From assembly GCF_024505045.1 (NCBI RefSeq), contig NZ_JANIBM010000030.1, positions 1 through 49,805 of the forward strand: 49,805 bases of DNA, in the 5' to 3' direction. Source of the DNA: Methylomonas aurea. GTDB lineage: Bacteria > Pseudomonadota > Gammaproteobacteria > Methylococcales > Methylomonadaceae. Below the pieces are notes generated by a model that had not been told where the DNA came from, did no database searches, and worked only from the letters and a program-made list of their open reading frames with translations. This document shows, piece after piece, positions 25,521 through 34,994 of the stretch. The position numbers were made by a program, and so were the translations under genes. Position 1 is the first letter of the stretch. Every line of letters starts with the position of its first letter.

Positions 25521-26819
25521 TTAATCGCGCGATATTGGTGTTTGGGCTGAAATGATCTGTGCCGAAATTCCGGCGATGATCAATCCGTAAAAGGAACTGG
25601 TGTATTTAAAAGTTAATACTTCGCTGCTGAGACTGCATAAAACCAGGCTGGTGATATAGGCAAGGCCTAAATGGCAAGCGTATTTCGACCTTTCTAGATT
25701 TCTGTTACGCCAGAAGACGGTAAACGGAACCATGAATAAGCCCATCACCGAGATGCCGCCCATGACGCCGGAGCGTAGCAAATTGGCCAATAGCTCGTTG
25801 TGCGGGCCGTTATGCAGAATAGTTTCCCTGGCTTCGATACTGGCAAACGAACTTATCCAGGGGGCGTCGAGATATTGTTTAAAGTTGTGGTCGCCATATC
25901 CCTGTAATGGATTGTGTTGGAAAAGTTCCCAGGTAATTTGCCACATAGTCAGGCGTAAACCGGTGGAGGTTTCGGTATTGCTGCCGTTCAGCCAAGAGCT
26001 TAATTCGTAGATTCCGCTGAATATTCGGTCAAGCGTATAAGGCCTTACCAGAAAAATTAAAATAATGCCGACAATTACCAGCATGCCTAAATGTTTCAAA
26101 ATTTTCGGCGGTAAATTTTTTCGGTTTAAAACTGCCCATAAAACCAATAACGGCGGGATAGCGATCCAGCTACCGCGGGTGCCGGAGCCGAGTATCAAAT
26201 ACAGGCCGGCCAATATACCTGTCGTCTGGTAAGCCACGAGTTTGAAGTTGAGTTTATCCGCTTCAGTTTCAATCCCGAACAAACAAAAAGCCGTTAAAAC
26301 CAGGCTATAGGTGCCGAATTCGGTCGGATCCACTGCCGGGGTGGCGAAACGGCCGATCCAACGTTCCAATATTTCCGGGTGCGAGTAAATTACCGGAATC
26401 AGAATTAATAACGCGATTGGCGCGGAAAGCGCAACGATTTTGGAGAAGTTAAGTTTTATATGAAGAAAATAAATTAATACCGGGATGCAAAGTAATATTC
26501 GGGAAGGGCCGTCGTAGGGCTTAAAGGACCATTCATGCCTTAAGGCTTGGCTGACGAGTATTGCCAACACCGGCAAAGCCATTGTGATAATCAGCGGCAA
26601 AATCGAGTTTATCTGCTTTTGGGAATTGGCGCTGTGCCACGCGCTCTTGAAAGCCGCAAGTGCAGGAAGTAGCAACAGAAAAACAGTAATATTGGTCCAG
26701 CTTCGGACCGATAAATAACCGATGATACTGCTGGCCGTTACGATAATAACCGGCCAGTCAAGCCAGGAGGTTTGGGCATTTTCGATAAATTGGTTTCGGG
26801 ATATAGCCATTTTCCGCAT
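25521..26819 (-). CDS. waaL: O-antigen ligase / polymerase family membrane protein
   Basis: This 432-residue protein has about 11 hydrophobic segments and the Wzy_C/WaaL-type periplasmic loop with GSGTRGSWIAIPPLL (part) and the later HNGPHNELLANLLRSG motif. These Arg and His positions are conserved in O-antigen ligases. It probably joins O-antigen or another glycan to lipid A-core in the periplasm. Wzy polymerase is the alternative, and sequence alone does not settle it. Base composition looks more AT-rich than the flagellar genes. The ATG at 26810 is an alternative start. Confidence 0.8.
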   Translation of the reverse strand: MRKMAISRNQFIENAQTSWLDWPVIIVTASSIIGYLSVRSWTNITVFLLLLPALAAFKSAWHSANSQKQINSILPLIITMALPVLAILVSQALRHEWSFKPYDGPSRILLCIPVLIYFLHIKLNFSKIVALSAPIALLILIPVIYSHPEILERWIGRFATPAVDPTEFGTYSLVLTAFCLFGIETEADKLNFKLVAYQTTGILAGLYLILGSGTRGSWIAIPPLLVLWAVLNRKNLPPKILKHLGMLVIVGIILIFLVRPYTLDRIFSGIYELSSWLNGSNTETSTGLRLTMWQITWELFQHNPLQGYGDHNFKQYLDAPWISSFASIEARETILHNGPHNELLANLLRSGVMGGISVMGLFMVPFTVFWRNRNLERSKYACHLGLAYITSLVLCSLSSEVLTFKYTSSFYGLIIAGISAQIISAQTPISRD

Positions 26820-26962
26820 CGGTTTTGCTTTACGCTATTAAGAGCATTTCAAACCCAGGGTATTGTTACTGTTCCTGCCGGGCTTATAGATTAGGTTTGC
26901 TTCGGCGCAACGCATTTTTATCGTTTGCAATTCAGCCGCGGCGATATTGAACGCGCTGAAAG

Positions 26963-27946
26963 TTATTCTTGTGCCGGTAAAAAATAGTCGGAAATTTGTT
27001 GCCGAAAAATTTTTGGTTCCGATTTCAAATAATCCCGATAATCGTCTAAGGCGTGGTAATGGGCCGAAAAGTTGGTCAATATATTCGATGCCAGCCGCGA
27101 AAACGCCGCTACGAATTCGGCGGCCGAACTGTCCAATTTGTAACGAGTGGGAATAGGCAGATCGACATCGTTACCAGCGGAACCCAGTATGCCGGTTATC
27201 AGGCAACAGCCGTGCATCGCCGCCTCCCTTGGCATCCGGTCGCGGCCAGGATGGTGGCCGAAGTCGATGTAGAGTTTCGCTGCATAGAGTTGTTGCGACA
27301 GTTGTTCGCGGTTCAGGCCTTTCAGCGGGACGAATTGCCACTGCGGATTGGCGGCAATCAGCTTATCCGTCACCTTTTTACCTTTGTTGGGGTTATACAG
27401 GATGATGTCCCGCTTGGTGTTGGCGAATTCCAGGTGGTTATCGTTCAAAAAATCTTCGTTGATGGAGTCGATCAGCGGAACCGGTTCGATACCGCACCGT
27501 TTAAGATACTCGGTCGCGTGTTGGGTCTGCGAGAAATGGATCATATGCTTCAAGGATTTGGCGCCCATTAATGGTCGCTTTCCCTGAATTACTCGTTTCA
27601 AATACCGCACCTTATCGTGCAGTGGCCAGATATGGCGTCGTTCCAGAAAATTTTCCAGCGACAGCCACCATATTGCCGCTTTGGCATGGCGCACTTTATT
27701 AGCTAATTGCGGATAAACCTCCGGAAAAATAATCAGGTTGCCGGCCGCATCTTCGTAATTGGCTATCGGGGCCGTATATCGCAGGTAGGGCTCCGGTGTG
27801 TTTGCCGCTTTGTCGAACGGCAAATAAGTAATGTACCCCGGCAAGCCGAGCTGGTTCATATGGTCGACCAATTGGTGCAAAGCTTCCGGTCCGCCGGTCA
27901 CGGCCCCCGCCGGGCATACGACTAATATTTTTTTAAATTTGGGCAC
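26963..27946 (-). CDS. Putative glycosyltransferase of the LPS cluster
   Basis: This protein of about 327 residues starts with ILVVCPAGAVTGGPEALHQL (part), a GT-B-type N-terminal loop with paired glycines. Later comes YIDFGHHPGRDRMPREAAMHG (part), an acidic/basic motif like the donor-binding region of GT1/GT4 enzymes. I infer a nucleotide-sugar glycosyltransferase but cannot name the family. No membrane helix is obvious. I prefer the GTG at 27946 over a TTG at 27979; neither has a strong ribosome site. Confidence 0.65.
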   Translation of the reverse strand: MPKFKKILVVCPAGAVTGGPEALHQLVDHMNQLGLPGYITYLPFDKAANTPEPYLRYTAPIANYEDAAGNLIIFPEVYPQLANKVRHAKAAIWWLSLENFLERRHIWPLHDKVRYLKRVIQGKRPLMGAKSLKHMIHFSQTQHATEYLKRCGIEPVPLIDSINEDFLNDNHLEFANTKRDIILYNPNKGKKVTDKLIAANPQWQFVPLKGLNREQLSQQLYAAKLYIDFGHHPGRDRMPREAAMHGCCLITGILGSAGNDVDLPIPTRYKLDSSAAEFVAAFSRLASNILTNFSAHYHALDDYRDYLKSEPKIFRQQISDYFLPAQE

Positions 27947-28072
27947 TGTGGTTTCTGTCGAGTCGAATTGTAAGGGCAAATGTCATGCGTTCGGGCCGAG
28001 AGTTTATCTGATTAGTCGAGTAACCATAGGCGAGCCGTTAAACATACCGAATTGGCGACTAGGCAACTTGCT

Positions 28073-29182
28073 TTATCCAAGTCGTAATACCTCGGTAACT
28101 GCCTCGATGACCTGGCTCGCCGGCAACCGATCCAGGCATTCGCTGTGGCTATTCCGGTGGCGGTCGCATCCCTCCAGTTGGCATGGGACGCAGTTGTGGT
28201 CCGACAATCCCTGCAGCAAATAAACGTTAGCGATGCGTTTGCTGCCAACCTTTGCGAACGGGCTGGTTGGTCCGGCATAGCCGTACGGCCAAGGAGCCCA
28301 TTTTTTCGGATCGGTCGGACCATACAACGCAACCGTTTGAGTGCCGGTGGCCGCCGCGAGGTGGGTGATGCCGGTATCCGGCCCGATAAACAGCGCTGCT
28401 TGCGCGATCAATTCCGCCAGTTCGGCCAGGGACAGTTGGCCGGCCATATTGGTTACAGGGAAGGTCAAGTGTTGTTCCAGTTCGCGCAAGCTTTCCAGTT
28501 CGGCCGGTTGTCCGCTACCGGTCAGTACCACCTGGTAGCCTGACCGATTCAAAAATTCCATTAAGCTAAGCCAACCGTCGTGGTGCCACTGCTTGTAGCG
28601 CCATTGCGGCATAATGTGCAGAACGGCATAAGGTTTTGTTGGCAGATGCGCTATTGACTTGGAACTGCGCGGCGGCGTTAGCCGGTAGCTAGGCTCGATG
28701 TTCAATACGCCGCAGAAGCGCAAGTTTTCCAGTACGGCATGATCGTAATCGTCGCCGAATGCCAGAGACCGGTCCAGCAGCAGTTTTTTCCACCAGGCTT
28801 TGCCTGGGGCGTCAGGCACAAAACCTATCGCTGTTTTGCCAGCGGCACATGCGATCAAACTAGGGCGGTCGCCGGCTTGGGTGGAGATCGCCAAATCGTA
28901 ATTGCGGCGGATGCCGAATAGCAGTTTTACGAATTGTCCCAGGCTGGGTTTGCTCGGTAGCCGGATCAATTGGCGGATATCCGGGTTGCCTTCCAGCATG
29001 TCGGCGTTGGCGGCTGGCAGCAATACGTCGATATCGGCATCGGCGTAGGCTTGTTTCAAAGAGCTGATCAGCGGGGTAACCAGCAAAGTGTCGCCCAGGT
29101 AACGCAAGGTGATTACTAAAATGCGTTTCGGATGTATATTGAGCGGTTTTTGGTTTGGCATTGAGCGCTGGTTGATCGGCAT
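28073..29182 (-). CDS. GT9-family heptosyltransferase (lipopolysaccharide core)
   Basis: This 369-residue GT-B protein of the WaaC/WaaF/WaaQ family transfers heptose to the LPS inner core. Markers are ILVITLRYLGDTLLVTPLI (part) at about 20-38 and GPDTGITHLAAATGTQTVAL (part), followed by YGPTDPKKWAP. The last is typical of heptosyltransferase III-like members. It has a Cys/His-rich late segment (CVPCQLEGCDRH). It starts 26 bases from the divergent msbA, so promoters of the two must overlap. Acceptor position is not assignable. Confidence 0.9.
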   Translation of the reverse strand: MPINQRSMPNQKPLNIHPKRILVITLRYLGDTLLVTPLISSLKQAYADADIDVLLPAANADMLEGNPDIRQLIRLPSKPSLGQFVKLLFGIRRNYDLAISTQAGDRPSLIACAAGKTAIGFVPDAPGKAWWKKLLLDRSLAFGDDYDHAVLENLRFCGVLNIEPSYRLTPPRSSKSIAHLPTKPYAVLHIMPQWRYKQWHHDGWLSLMEFLNRSGYQVVLTGSGQPAELESLRELEQHLTFPVTNMAGQLSLAELAELIAQAALFIGPDTGITHLAAATGTQTVALYGPTDPKKWAPWPYGYAGPTSPFAKVGSKRIANVYLLQGLSDHNCVPCQLEGCDRHRNSHSECLDRLPASQVIEAVTEVLRLG

Positions 29183-29208
29183 AAGCGCACATTTTAAAGG
29201 TAAATATA

Positions 29209-30987
29209 TTGGACACGTTACAAAATTCGCAACGCACTATGACCGATGGTCAGGTTTACCGGCGTTTGCTGAAGTTCGTGCTGCCCTACTGGCGTTTGTT
29301 TTTGCTGGTAGCGGTTGGCTTCGCGATTTATGCCGGTACCGAGCCGGCTGTGGTCATGATCATCCAACGCATCATCGACAGTTTCGGCGCTCCGGACCGT
29401 TCGAGCATCCAATATTTGCCGCTGGCGTTTGTGGTGCTGTTTCTGGTGCGCGGCATCGGCTCTTTTTTGGGGAACTACTATCTAGCAAGGATCTCCGGCA
29501 ATCTGATTCATAAATTGCGCTGCGAAATCTTCAACCAATATACGCGCTTGTCGGTCCAGTATTTCGATAGCCACAACAGTGGCTATATGATTTCGCGGAT
29601 CACCAATAACATCGGCGAAGTGACTAGAGCGACGTCCGATTCGATCCGTTCCTTCGTGCGGGAGGGCTTTACCGCGCTGGGGCTATTGGCCTATTTGGCT
29701 TACACCAACTGGCAATTGTCGCTGGTGTTCCTGGCGCTGGCGCCGGTCGTGGCGACGATGGTGCGTTACGTTGGCAAGCGCTTGAAGCGCTTGAGCCGCA
29801 ATATGCAGGACACCGTCGGCGATTTGACCCAGATTACGTCGGAAACCGTGGCCGGCAACCGTATCGTCAAAAGCTTTGTCGGCGAGGCATACGAGCGCCA
29901 GCGCTTCAAGGCTGCGAGCCTGGAAAACCGAGCCCAGCACCGCAAGCTGATGATGACGATTTCGCTGAACAATCCGTTGATGCAATTGGTGATTTCCTTT
30001 GCCTTGGCCGGCATGATGTATCTGGCGCTGATCATGATGAAATCGTCCAGTCCCGGCGAGTTCGTCGGTTTTTTTACGGCCGCCTTTTTGTTGCCGAAAC
30101 CGATACGCCAGTTAAGCGATGCCAATTCCGAAATATTGCGCGGTATCGCCGCCGCCGAGTCGTTGTTCGAGGTGTTGGACGAACCGACCGAGAAAGACCA
30201 AGGCGATTACCAAACCGACCGTTGTCGGGGGCGGATCGAATTTCGCAATCTGAATTTTCGCTACCCCGGTGCCGAAACGCCGGCATTGAGCAATATCAAT
30301 TTAACGATAGAGCCCGGGCAAACCGTGGCCTTGGTTGGCGCATCCGGCGGCGGCAAAAGTACCCTGATCAATTTGTTGCCGCGCTTCTACGATTATACGG
30401 ACGGCGAGATTTTGATCGACGGCGTCGAACTGAAGCGTTACCGCCTGGAAAGTCTGCGCCGGCAGATTGCACTGGTCACGCAACATGTTACGTTGTTCAA
30501 CACATCTGTTGCCAACAATATCGCTTACGGCGCATTGCAGGGCGCGGAGCGGAGCAAGATCGAGCAAGCGGCGATCGACGCTTATGCGATGGATTTTATT
30601 GGCCGGATGCCGCACGGTCTGGATACCGAGATCGGCGAGAACGGCGTCAAACTGTCCGGAGGCCAGCGCCAGCGTTTGGCGTTGGCGCGGGCCTTGTTGA
30701 AGGACGCGCCGATTCTGATACTGGACGAAGCCACTTCGGCGCTGGATACCGAATCAGAGCGCTACATTCAGGCGGCACTGAACCGGGTCATGCGGGGGCG
30801 AACCACGCTGGTGGTGGCGCACCGTTTGTCGACGATAGAAGGTGCGGATGTGATTTTGGTGATGGATAAGGGGCGTATCGTCGAACAGGGCTCACATGCC
30901 GACTTGTTGGCGCTAGATGGCGCTTACGCAAAACTGCATAAAATGCAGTTTCAGGATCCGGAACCCGTGGTTCTGGGCGAAGGCTAG
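29209..30987 (+). CDS. msbA: Lipid A export ABC transporter MsbA
   Basis: This 592-residue half-transporter flips lipid A-core across the inner membrane. Six membrane helices lie in the first 320 residues. The ATPase domain has Walker A GASGGGKST (about 377), signature LSGGQRQR (about 482), and Walker B ILILDEATSALD followed by the H-loop AHRLST. I keep the TTG at 29209 because AAGG lies eight bases upstream; the ATG at 29239 has no visible ribosome site. It is divergent from the GT9 gene and convergent with the pqq operon. Confidence 0.94.
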   Translation: MDTLQNSQRTMTDGQVYRRLLKFVLPYWRLFLLVAVGFAIYAGTEPAVVMIIQRIIDSFGAPDRSSIQYLPLAFVVLFLVRGIGSFLGNYYLARISGNLIHKLRCEIFNQYTRLSVQYFDSHNSGYMISRITNNIGEVTRATSDSIRSFVREGFTALGLLAYLAYTNWQLSLVFLALAPVVATMVRYVGKRLKRLSRNMQDTVGDLTQITSETVAGNRIVKSFVGEAYERQRFKAASLENRAQHRKLMMTISLNNPLMQLVISFALAGMMYLALIMMKSSSPGEFVGFFTAAFLLPKPIRQLSDANSEILRGIAAAESLFEVLDEPTEKDQGDYQTDRCRGRIEFRNLNFRYPGAETPALSNINLTIEPGQTVALVGASGGGKSTLINLLPRFYDYTDGEILIDGVELKRYRLESLRRQIALVTQHVTLFNTSVANNIAYGALQGAERSKIEQAAIDAYAMDFIGRMPHGLDTEIGENGVKLSGGQRQRLALARALLKDAPILILDEATSALDTESERYIQAALNRVMRGRTTLVVAHRLSTIEGADVILVMDKGRIVEQGSHADLLALDGAYAKLHKMQFQDPEPVVLGEG

Positions 30988-31015
30988 CGCGTTAGAGCCC
31001 ACTGCAGAGATTCGG

Positions 31016-31033
31016 CGGCTCCGGACGGAGCCG
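31016..31033. terminator. Hairpin between convergent msbA and pqqE
   Basis: CGGCTCC at 31016-31022 pairs with GGAGCCG at 31027-31033 around a four-base GGAC loop. It lies exactly between the two convergent genes, but no T-run follows on either strand, so its terminator role is uncertain. Confidence 0.35.
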
Positions 31034-32158
31034 TCAGAATTGCCGGGAGTTCTTCGAATTACGGAAGACCAGCGGTTTTTCGTTGCCGGCCATTGCCGTG
31101 GCACGGGCTGAGGTAATCGCCTCGTCTATTCGATGCCGCTCCGGCGATTTGCTGCAAACCGGATCGGTGCTGTACATGTCGCCGTTAAACAAATAAGCCT
31201 GGCAGCGGCAGCCGCCGAAATCCTTAAGTTTTTCGTCGCAGCTACGGCAGGGCTCCTGCATCCATTCCGTACCGCGGAAGAAGTTGAAGGTTTTCGATTC
31301 GTTCCAGATTTGCTCGATGCTGTAATCCTTGACGTTGGGGCAATCCAGGCCGGGCAGTTCGCGAGCGGAATGGCAGGGCAGGGCGGTGCCGTCCGGGGCG
31401 ATGGTCAGAAAGGTGGTGCCCCAGCCGTTCATGCAGGCCTTCGGGCGGCTTTCGTAATAGTCCGGCACCACGTAATAAATCTTCATCTTGCCGGCGACTT
31501 TTTCCTTGTAGGCCTGGGCGATTTTCTCGGCTTCCTCGAACTGTTCCCTGGTCGGCAGTAGCACATCGCGGTTGATGTGGGCCCAGCCGTAGTATTGGGT
31601 GTTGGCCAGTTCCAGATAATCGGCGCCGAGGTTTTCGGCCATTTCCAGAATCTGCGGCATTTGGTGGATGTTTGCGCGGTGGATCACCACACACAACACC
31701 ATCGGGTAGCCGTGCTTCTTGATTAAACGCGCCACTTCCTGTTTTTGTTGGTAAGTTTGAGTGCCGGCGATGTGATCGTTCAGTTCCTGGGTGCTGGCCT
31801 GAATACTGATCTGGATGTGGTCGAGGCCGGCCTGTTTCAAATCGACGATTTTCTGCTCAGTCAGGCCGTAGCCGGAGGTGATCAGGTTGGAGTAATAACC
31901 CAGCTCGCGGGCGTGGCTCACCAGCTCGACCAAGTCTTGGCGGGTGAGCGGCTCGCCGCCGGAAAAGCCCAGTTGCACCGCGCCCATTTTGCGGGCCTGG
32001 CTCAGTACCCGTTTCCAGTCCTCGGTGTTTAGCTCATCCGGGTATTTGGCGTAATCCAGCGGATTGGAGCAATACGGGCATTGCAGCGGGCATTTGTAGC
32101 TCAGTTCCGCCAACAGCCAGCGCGGCGGGGTGATGTTAGCCTTGTTTGATCCAGCCAT
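31034..32158 (-). CDS. pqqE: PQQ biosynthesis radical SAM protein PqqE
   Basis: This 374-residue radical SAM enzyme cross-links the Glu and Tyr of PqqA, the first committed step of PQQ synthesis. The SAM cluster cysteines are Cys23, Cys27 and Cys30 ([10 protein letters not shown]). GFSGGEPL is the SAM-binding GGE motif. The C-terminal SPASM region holds the auxiliary cluster cysteines ([31 protein letters not shown]). It overlaps pqqD by 23 bases and is the last gene of the operon. Confidence 0.97.
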   Translation of the reverse strand: MAGSNKANITPPRWLLAELSYKCPLQCPYCSNPLDYAKYPDELNTEDWKRVLSQARKMGAVQLGFSGGEPLTRQDLVELVSHARELGYYSNLITSGYGLTEQKIVDLKQAGLDHIQISIQASTQELNDHIAGTQTYQQKQEVARLIKKHGYPMVLCVVIHRANIHQMPQILEMAENLGADYLELANTQYYGWAHINRDVLLPTREQFEEAEKIAQAYKEKVAGKMKIYYVVPDYYESRPKACMNGWGTTFLTIAPDGTALPCHSARELPGLDCPNVKDYSIEQIWNESKTFNFFRGTEWMQEPCRSCDEKLKDFGGCRCQAYLFNGDMYSTDPVCSKSPERHRIDEAITSARATAMAGNEKPLVFRNSKNSRQF

Positions 32159-32408
32159 TTTGCAGCGCGATGTTCAGGAAATTATGGATGTCGTTGCTCA
32201 AGCCGCTGGTTTCGAATTTGGCTTCCAGTTCGGCGACGATTTGCGCCGAGTTATGGGCACCGTCGCACAGCTTGAGAATTTCGGCCGAGCTTTGATTGAG
32301 TTCTACCATGCCTTCCGGATAGAGGATCACGTATTTTTGTTGAGCTTCTTCCCATTGCAGACGATGCAGTGGTGAGAATTGCAGGGTTTGTTCTGGATTG
32401 ATGGTCAT
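32136..32408 (-). CDS. pqqD: PQQ biosynthesis peptide chaperone PqqD
   Basis: This 90-residue RiPP recognition element binds PqqA and delivers it to PqqE. Recognisable segments are [22 protein letters not shown] (part), which forms the beta-hairpin, then the [10 protein letters not shown] helix. Length is standard. Its end overlaps pqqE, consistent with stoichiometric co-translation. A 33-base gap and a Uma2-family gene separate it from pqqC, whereas pqqC and pqqD are usually adjacent or fused. Confidence 0.96.
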   Translation of the reverse strand: MTINPEQTLQFSPLHRLQWEEAQQKYVILYPEGMVELNQSSAEILKLCDGAHNSAQIVAELEAKFETSGLSNDIHNFLNIALQNGWIKQG

Positions 32409-32441
32409 TGGGCTTCGGATTTGGAAAAGGTGATTGCCGGT

Positions 32442-33005
32442 TTACGCGGCTTCGATGTCTTCAAAAATTTCGGCCATAGGGATTTGAATACCAAGACTAG
32501 TCAGCTCGCAATCGACTTCGCCGACATAATCGTGCAGCAGCCAGTCGTTACTGGTGGTGCGGCGACAGCATTCAACCCGACGGGCGGCTATGTCGACGAT
32601 CAGGTATTCCTTCAGCGAGTTGAGTTTGCGGTAGGCGACGAATTTGCCGCCGCGGTCGTAGTCGGCGGTGGAGTCGGACAATACTTCGACGATCAGTGAT
32701 GGATTCGAAATGAATTGCTCCGATTTACGATCATCCAGATGACAGGACACCATCACGTCAGGATAAAAAAACGCATCGGCTGCTTCGACTTTCAATTTCA
32801 TGTCAGCCATATACGAACGGCAAGGCGTGCCGCGCAGCCGTTGTCTCAACGCAGACGCGATATTCAAACTGACGACAACATGATCTTGCCGCGCACCAAC
32901 CATGGCAAACACCTCGCCGGCGACGAATTCATGCTTCTCGGCCTGGGTTGCTTCCCAAGCCAGATAATCCTCGGCACTAAAATGAAGCCGCTCGGCGGTC
33001 TGCAT
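32442..33005 (-). CDS. Uma2-family (DUF820) putative endonuclease inserted in the pqq operon
   Basis: This 187-residue protein of the Uma2/DUF820 family has a PD-(D/E)XK-like fold. FSAEDYLAWEATQAEKHEFV is the family N-terminus. The probable catalytic residues lie in FFYPDVMVSC (Asp) and SLIVEVLSDST (Glu-Val), followed by GGKFVAYRKLNSLKEYLIVD (part). The ATG at 33005 starts two bases after the pqqC stop, so it is coupled; a longer upstream frame inside pqqC is rejected. The family's cellular role is not known, and no link with PQQ is established. Confidence 0.85.
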   Translation of the reverse strand: MQTAERLHFSAEDYLAWEATQAEKHEFVAGEVFAMVGARQDHVVVSLNIASALRQRLRGTPCRSYMADMKLKVEAADAFFYPDVMVSCHLDDRKSEQFISNPSLIVEVLSDSTADYDRGGKFVAYRKLNSLKEYLIVDIAARRVECCRRTTSNDWLLHDYVGEVDCELTSLGIQIPMAEIFEDIEAA

Positions 33006-33007
33006 CG

Positions 33008-33736
33008 TTATTTGTCGATATTGAAATATGGCGGCATGTCGGCGACATAAGCCAGATACATGGCATCGGCCATGGTCCACAGCACGTCGAGTTTGAATTT
33101 CAGGATGTCCAGCATGCGTTCCTGCTGCTCGCGGGTCTTGTACCAATCCAAAGTCAATTCAAGACCATGTTCAACGTCGCGGCGCGCCTCGGTCAAACGC
33201 TTACGGAAGTAAGCATAACCTTCCGGTTCGACCCATGGATAAACCTCAGGCCAGTTGTCCAGGCGTTGTTGATGAATTTTCGGCGCGAAAAGTTCCGTCA
33301 GCGAAGAGCTGGCGGCTTCGTGCCACTCGGCGCGGCGGGCGAAATTGACGTAAGCGTCCACGGCAAAACGCACGCCGGGCAACACGTGTTTCAACGAAGT
33401 AATCTCTTCGCGAGTCAGGCCGACCGCGATACCTAATTGTATCCAGGCCTCGATGCCGCCGGTGTCGCCGGGGTGGCCGTCGTGGTCGAGGATGCGTTGC
33501 ACCCATTTGGCGCGGGTTTCCCGGTCCGGGCAATTGGCCATGATGTTGGCGTCCTTGATCGGAATCATAACCTGGTAATAAAAACGGTTGGCGACCCAGC
33601 CTTGCAATTGCTGCTTGGTCAGCTTGCCTTCGTTCATCAGCACATGCATCGGGTGATGGATGTGGTAGTACTTTTCCATGCCGCGCAATTTTGCTTCAAA
33701 TTCTTCGCGGCTCCAGGGTTGGTTGTCAGCAGTCAT
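33008..33736 (-). CDS. pqqC: Pyrroloquinoline-quinone synthase PqqC
   Basis: This 242-residue cofactorless oxidase carries out the final eight-electron oxidation and ring closure to PQQ. It is a heme-oxygenase-like helical bundle. Family segments are [16 protein letters not shown] (part), [20 protein letters not shown] (part), [19 protein letters not shown] (part) and the [16 protein letters not shown] block. Length is typical. It lies 12 bases after pqqB. Confidence 0.97.
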   Translation of the reverse strand: MTADNQPWSREEFEAKLRGMEKYYHIHHPMHVLMNEGKLTKQQLQGWVANRFYYQVMIPIKDANIMANCPDRETRAKWVQRILDHDGHPGDTGGIEAWIQLGIAVGLTREEITSLKHVLPGVRFAVDAYVNFARRAEWHEAASSSLTELFAPKIHQQRLDNWPEVYPWVEPEGYAYFRKRLTEARRDVEHGLELTLDWYKTREQQERMLDILKFKLDVLWTMADAMYLAYVADMPPYFNIDK

Positions 33737-33748
33737 GTAACACCTTTG

Positions 33749-34660
33749 TTATAAGTCGATTTCCAAACCGTCGTAAGCCACTTCGATGCCGTTGGCCTCC
33801 AGGGTCTTACGCTCCGGCGAATCTTCGTCGAGAATCGGGTTGGTGTTATTGATATGAATCAAAATCTTACGAGCGTTCGGCACGCCGTTCAATACCTCAA
33901 TCATGCCGCCGGGGCCGGATTGCGGCAAGTGGCCGATTTCGCGGGCGCGTTTCTGGCTGATGCCGCGGACGACCATTTCGTCGTCGGTCCAAAACGTGCC
34001 GTCCACCATCAGGCAGTCAACGTTTTGCATGGCCTTGAACACATGCGGCTCGATTTCGCCCAGGCCGGGCGAGTAATACAGCTTTTTACCGGTCGAGATT
34101 TGTTCGACGATGACGCCGATATTGTCGCCGTCATGCGGATCGTGGCGGTGCGGCGAATAGGGCGGCGCCTTGCTTTTTAAGGCGTGGGCGTAAATCCGAA
34201 TGTCGTCTATACCGGGAATTTCGAATGGAGTTTCGTCGCAGGCAATCGGATGATGGTTGACCGTGCAGTAATCTTTCAGCATCGTGAACAGGGGAAAGCC
34301 GGTCGTTAAATCTTGTCGAACCATCTCGGTGCAATATACTTTCAAGGGCTTGCCCTCGCGCAGCATTAGCATGCCGGTGGTATGGTCGATTTGACTATCG
34401 ATTAACAAAACCGCCTTAATGCCGGTATCGCGAATGCCTTGTTTTGGCTGAATCGCTGGAAACGCTTCCAGTTGGGCGCGAATGTCCGGCGAGGTGTTGA
34501 ACAGCAGCCAGTTGCGGTGGTCGGTGCTGATCGCAATCGAGGATTGGGTGCGGGCCTTGCCGTTGAATTCGCCTCTGCGGTAACGGCCGCAATTGTCGCA
34601 ATTGCAATTCCATTGTGGGAAGCCGCCGCCGGCGCCGGCGCCGAGAACTCTGATTTTCAT
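33749..34660 (-). CDS. pqqB: PQQ biosynthesis hydroxylase PqqB
   Basis: This 303-residue metallo-beta-lactamase-fold protein hydroxylates the cross-linked di-amino acid intermediate. The start at 34660 gives [20 protein letters not shown] (part), the family N-terminus; an upstream extension through the attenuator is rejected. Zinc-binding cysteines lie in CNCDNCGRY. The metal site shows DSQIDHTTG in place of the canonical HxHxDH motif, as expected for PqqB. It lies 106 bases behind pqqA with a terminator between. Confidence 0.96.
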   Translation of the reverse strand: MKIRVLGAGAGGGFPQWNCNCDNCGRYRRGEFNGKARTQSSIAISTDHRNWLLFNTSPDIRAQLEAFPAIQPKQGIRDTGIKAVLLIDSQIDHTTGMLMLREGKPLKVYCTEMVRQDLTTGFPLFTMLKDYCTVNHHPIACDETPFEIPGIDDIRIYAHALKSKAPPYSPHRHDPHDGDNIGVIVEQISTGKKLYYSPGLGEIEPHVFKAMQNVDCLMVDGTFWTDDEMVVRGISQKRAREIGHLPQSGPGGMIEVLNGVPNARKILIHINNTNPILDEDSPERKTLEANGIEVAYDGLEIDL

Positions 34661-34719
34661 GTCGGATTCGGATTGGTGAACGAGCGCCGCATGATACGGG
34701 ATTGAAAAACGCCAGGCAA

Positions 34720-34749
34720 AAAAAAGGGGCAGGAATTTGCCCCTTTTTT
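34720..34749 (-). terminator. Attenuator-like terminator between pqqA and pqqB
   Basis: The stem pairs 34720-34731 with 34738-34749 (GGGGCA/TGCCCC core extended by A-T pairs, six-base loop). A T-run follows on the minus strand. It lies inside the operon, so partial read-through would give more pqqA than pqqBCDE, which fits a precursor peptide consumed one per cofactor. Confidence 0.8.
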
Positions 34750-34766
34750 GTGACCAACCGTAATAA

Positions 34767-34841
34767 TTAACGGTTGTAGATGTACATGGTAACTTCAAAA
34801 CCGAAACGCATGTCGTTGTAAGCTGGTGTTTCCCATTTCAT
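34767..34841 (-). CDS. pqqA: PQQ precursor peptide PqqA
   Basis: This 24-residue peptide begins MKWETPAY and ends MYIYNR. Glu16 and Tyr20, the residues cross-linked by PqqE, are spaced four apart as in all PqqA. GGAGGG lies eight bases before the ATG. It is the first gene of the operon, with a promoter candidate upstream and a terminator downstream. It is shorter than usual annotation cut-offs and easily missed. Confidence 0.97.
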   Translation of the reverse strand: MKWETPAYNDMRFGFEVTMYIYNR

Positions 34842-34903
34842 TTGTATACCCTCCAGAGGTTTTGTTGTTGTGTGCGATAGCTTGATCGAGAAAGCTGCGC
34901 CGA

Positions 34904-34932
34904 AGTATACGATGAAGTTTTTCTTTGCGCAA
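34904..34932 (-). promoter_or_regulatory. Candidate sigma-70 promoter of the pqq operon
   Basis: On the minus strand TTGCGC (34932-34927) and TATACT (34909-34904) are 17 bases apart. The predicted start lies about 55 bases ahead of pqqA. The -10 is near consensus and the -35 is weak. Confidence 0.6.
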
Positions 34933-34994
34933 CAGAGCGAATTCAAGACTCTTGGCGGTGTTCGGAGCCGCTTTCGAACCTTGAAGTTCCCGCT

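Noticed and set aside
31133-31561. 142-codon plus-strand frame inside pqqE
   Set aside because: It is antisense to pqqE, with no start site support and no recognisable domain.
33006-33146. N-terminal extension of the Uma2 gene into pqqC
   Set aside because: The extension translates pqqC in another frame. The family N-terminus begins at 33005.
34661-34798. N-terminal extension of pqqB through the terminator into pqqA
   Set aside because: The extension encodes the hairpin and part of pqqA out of frame. PqqB proteins begin at MKIRVLGAG.
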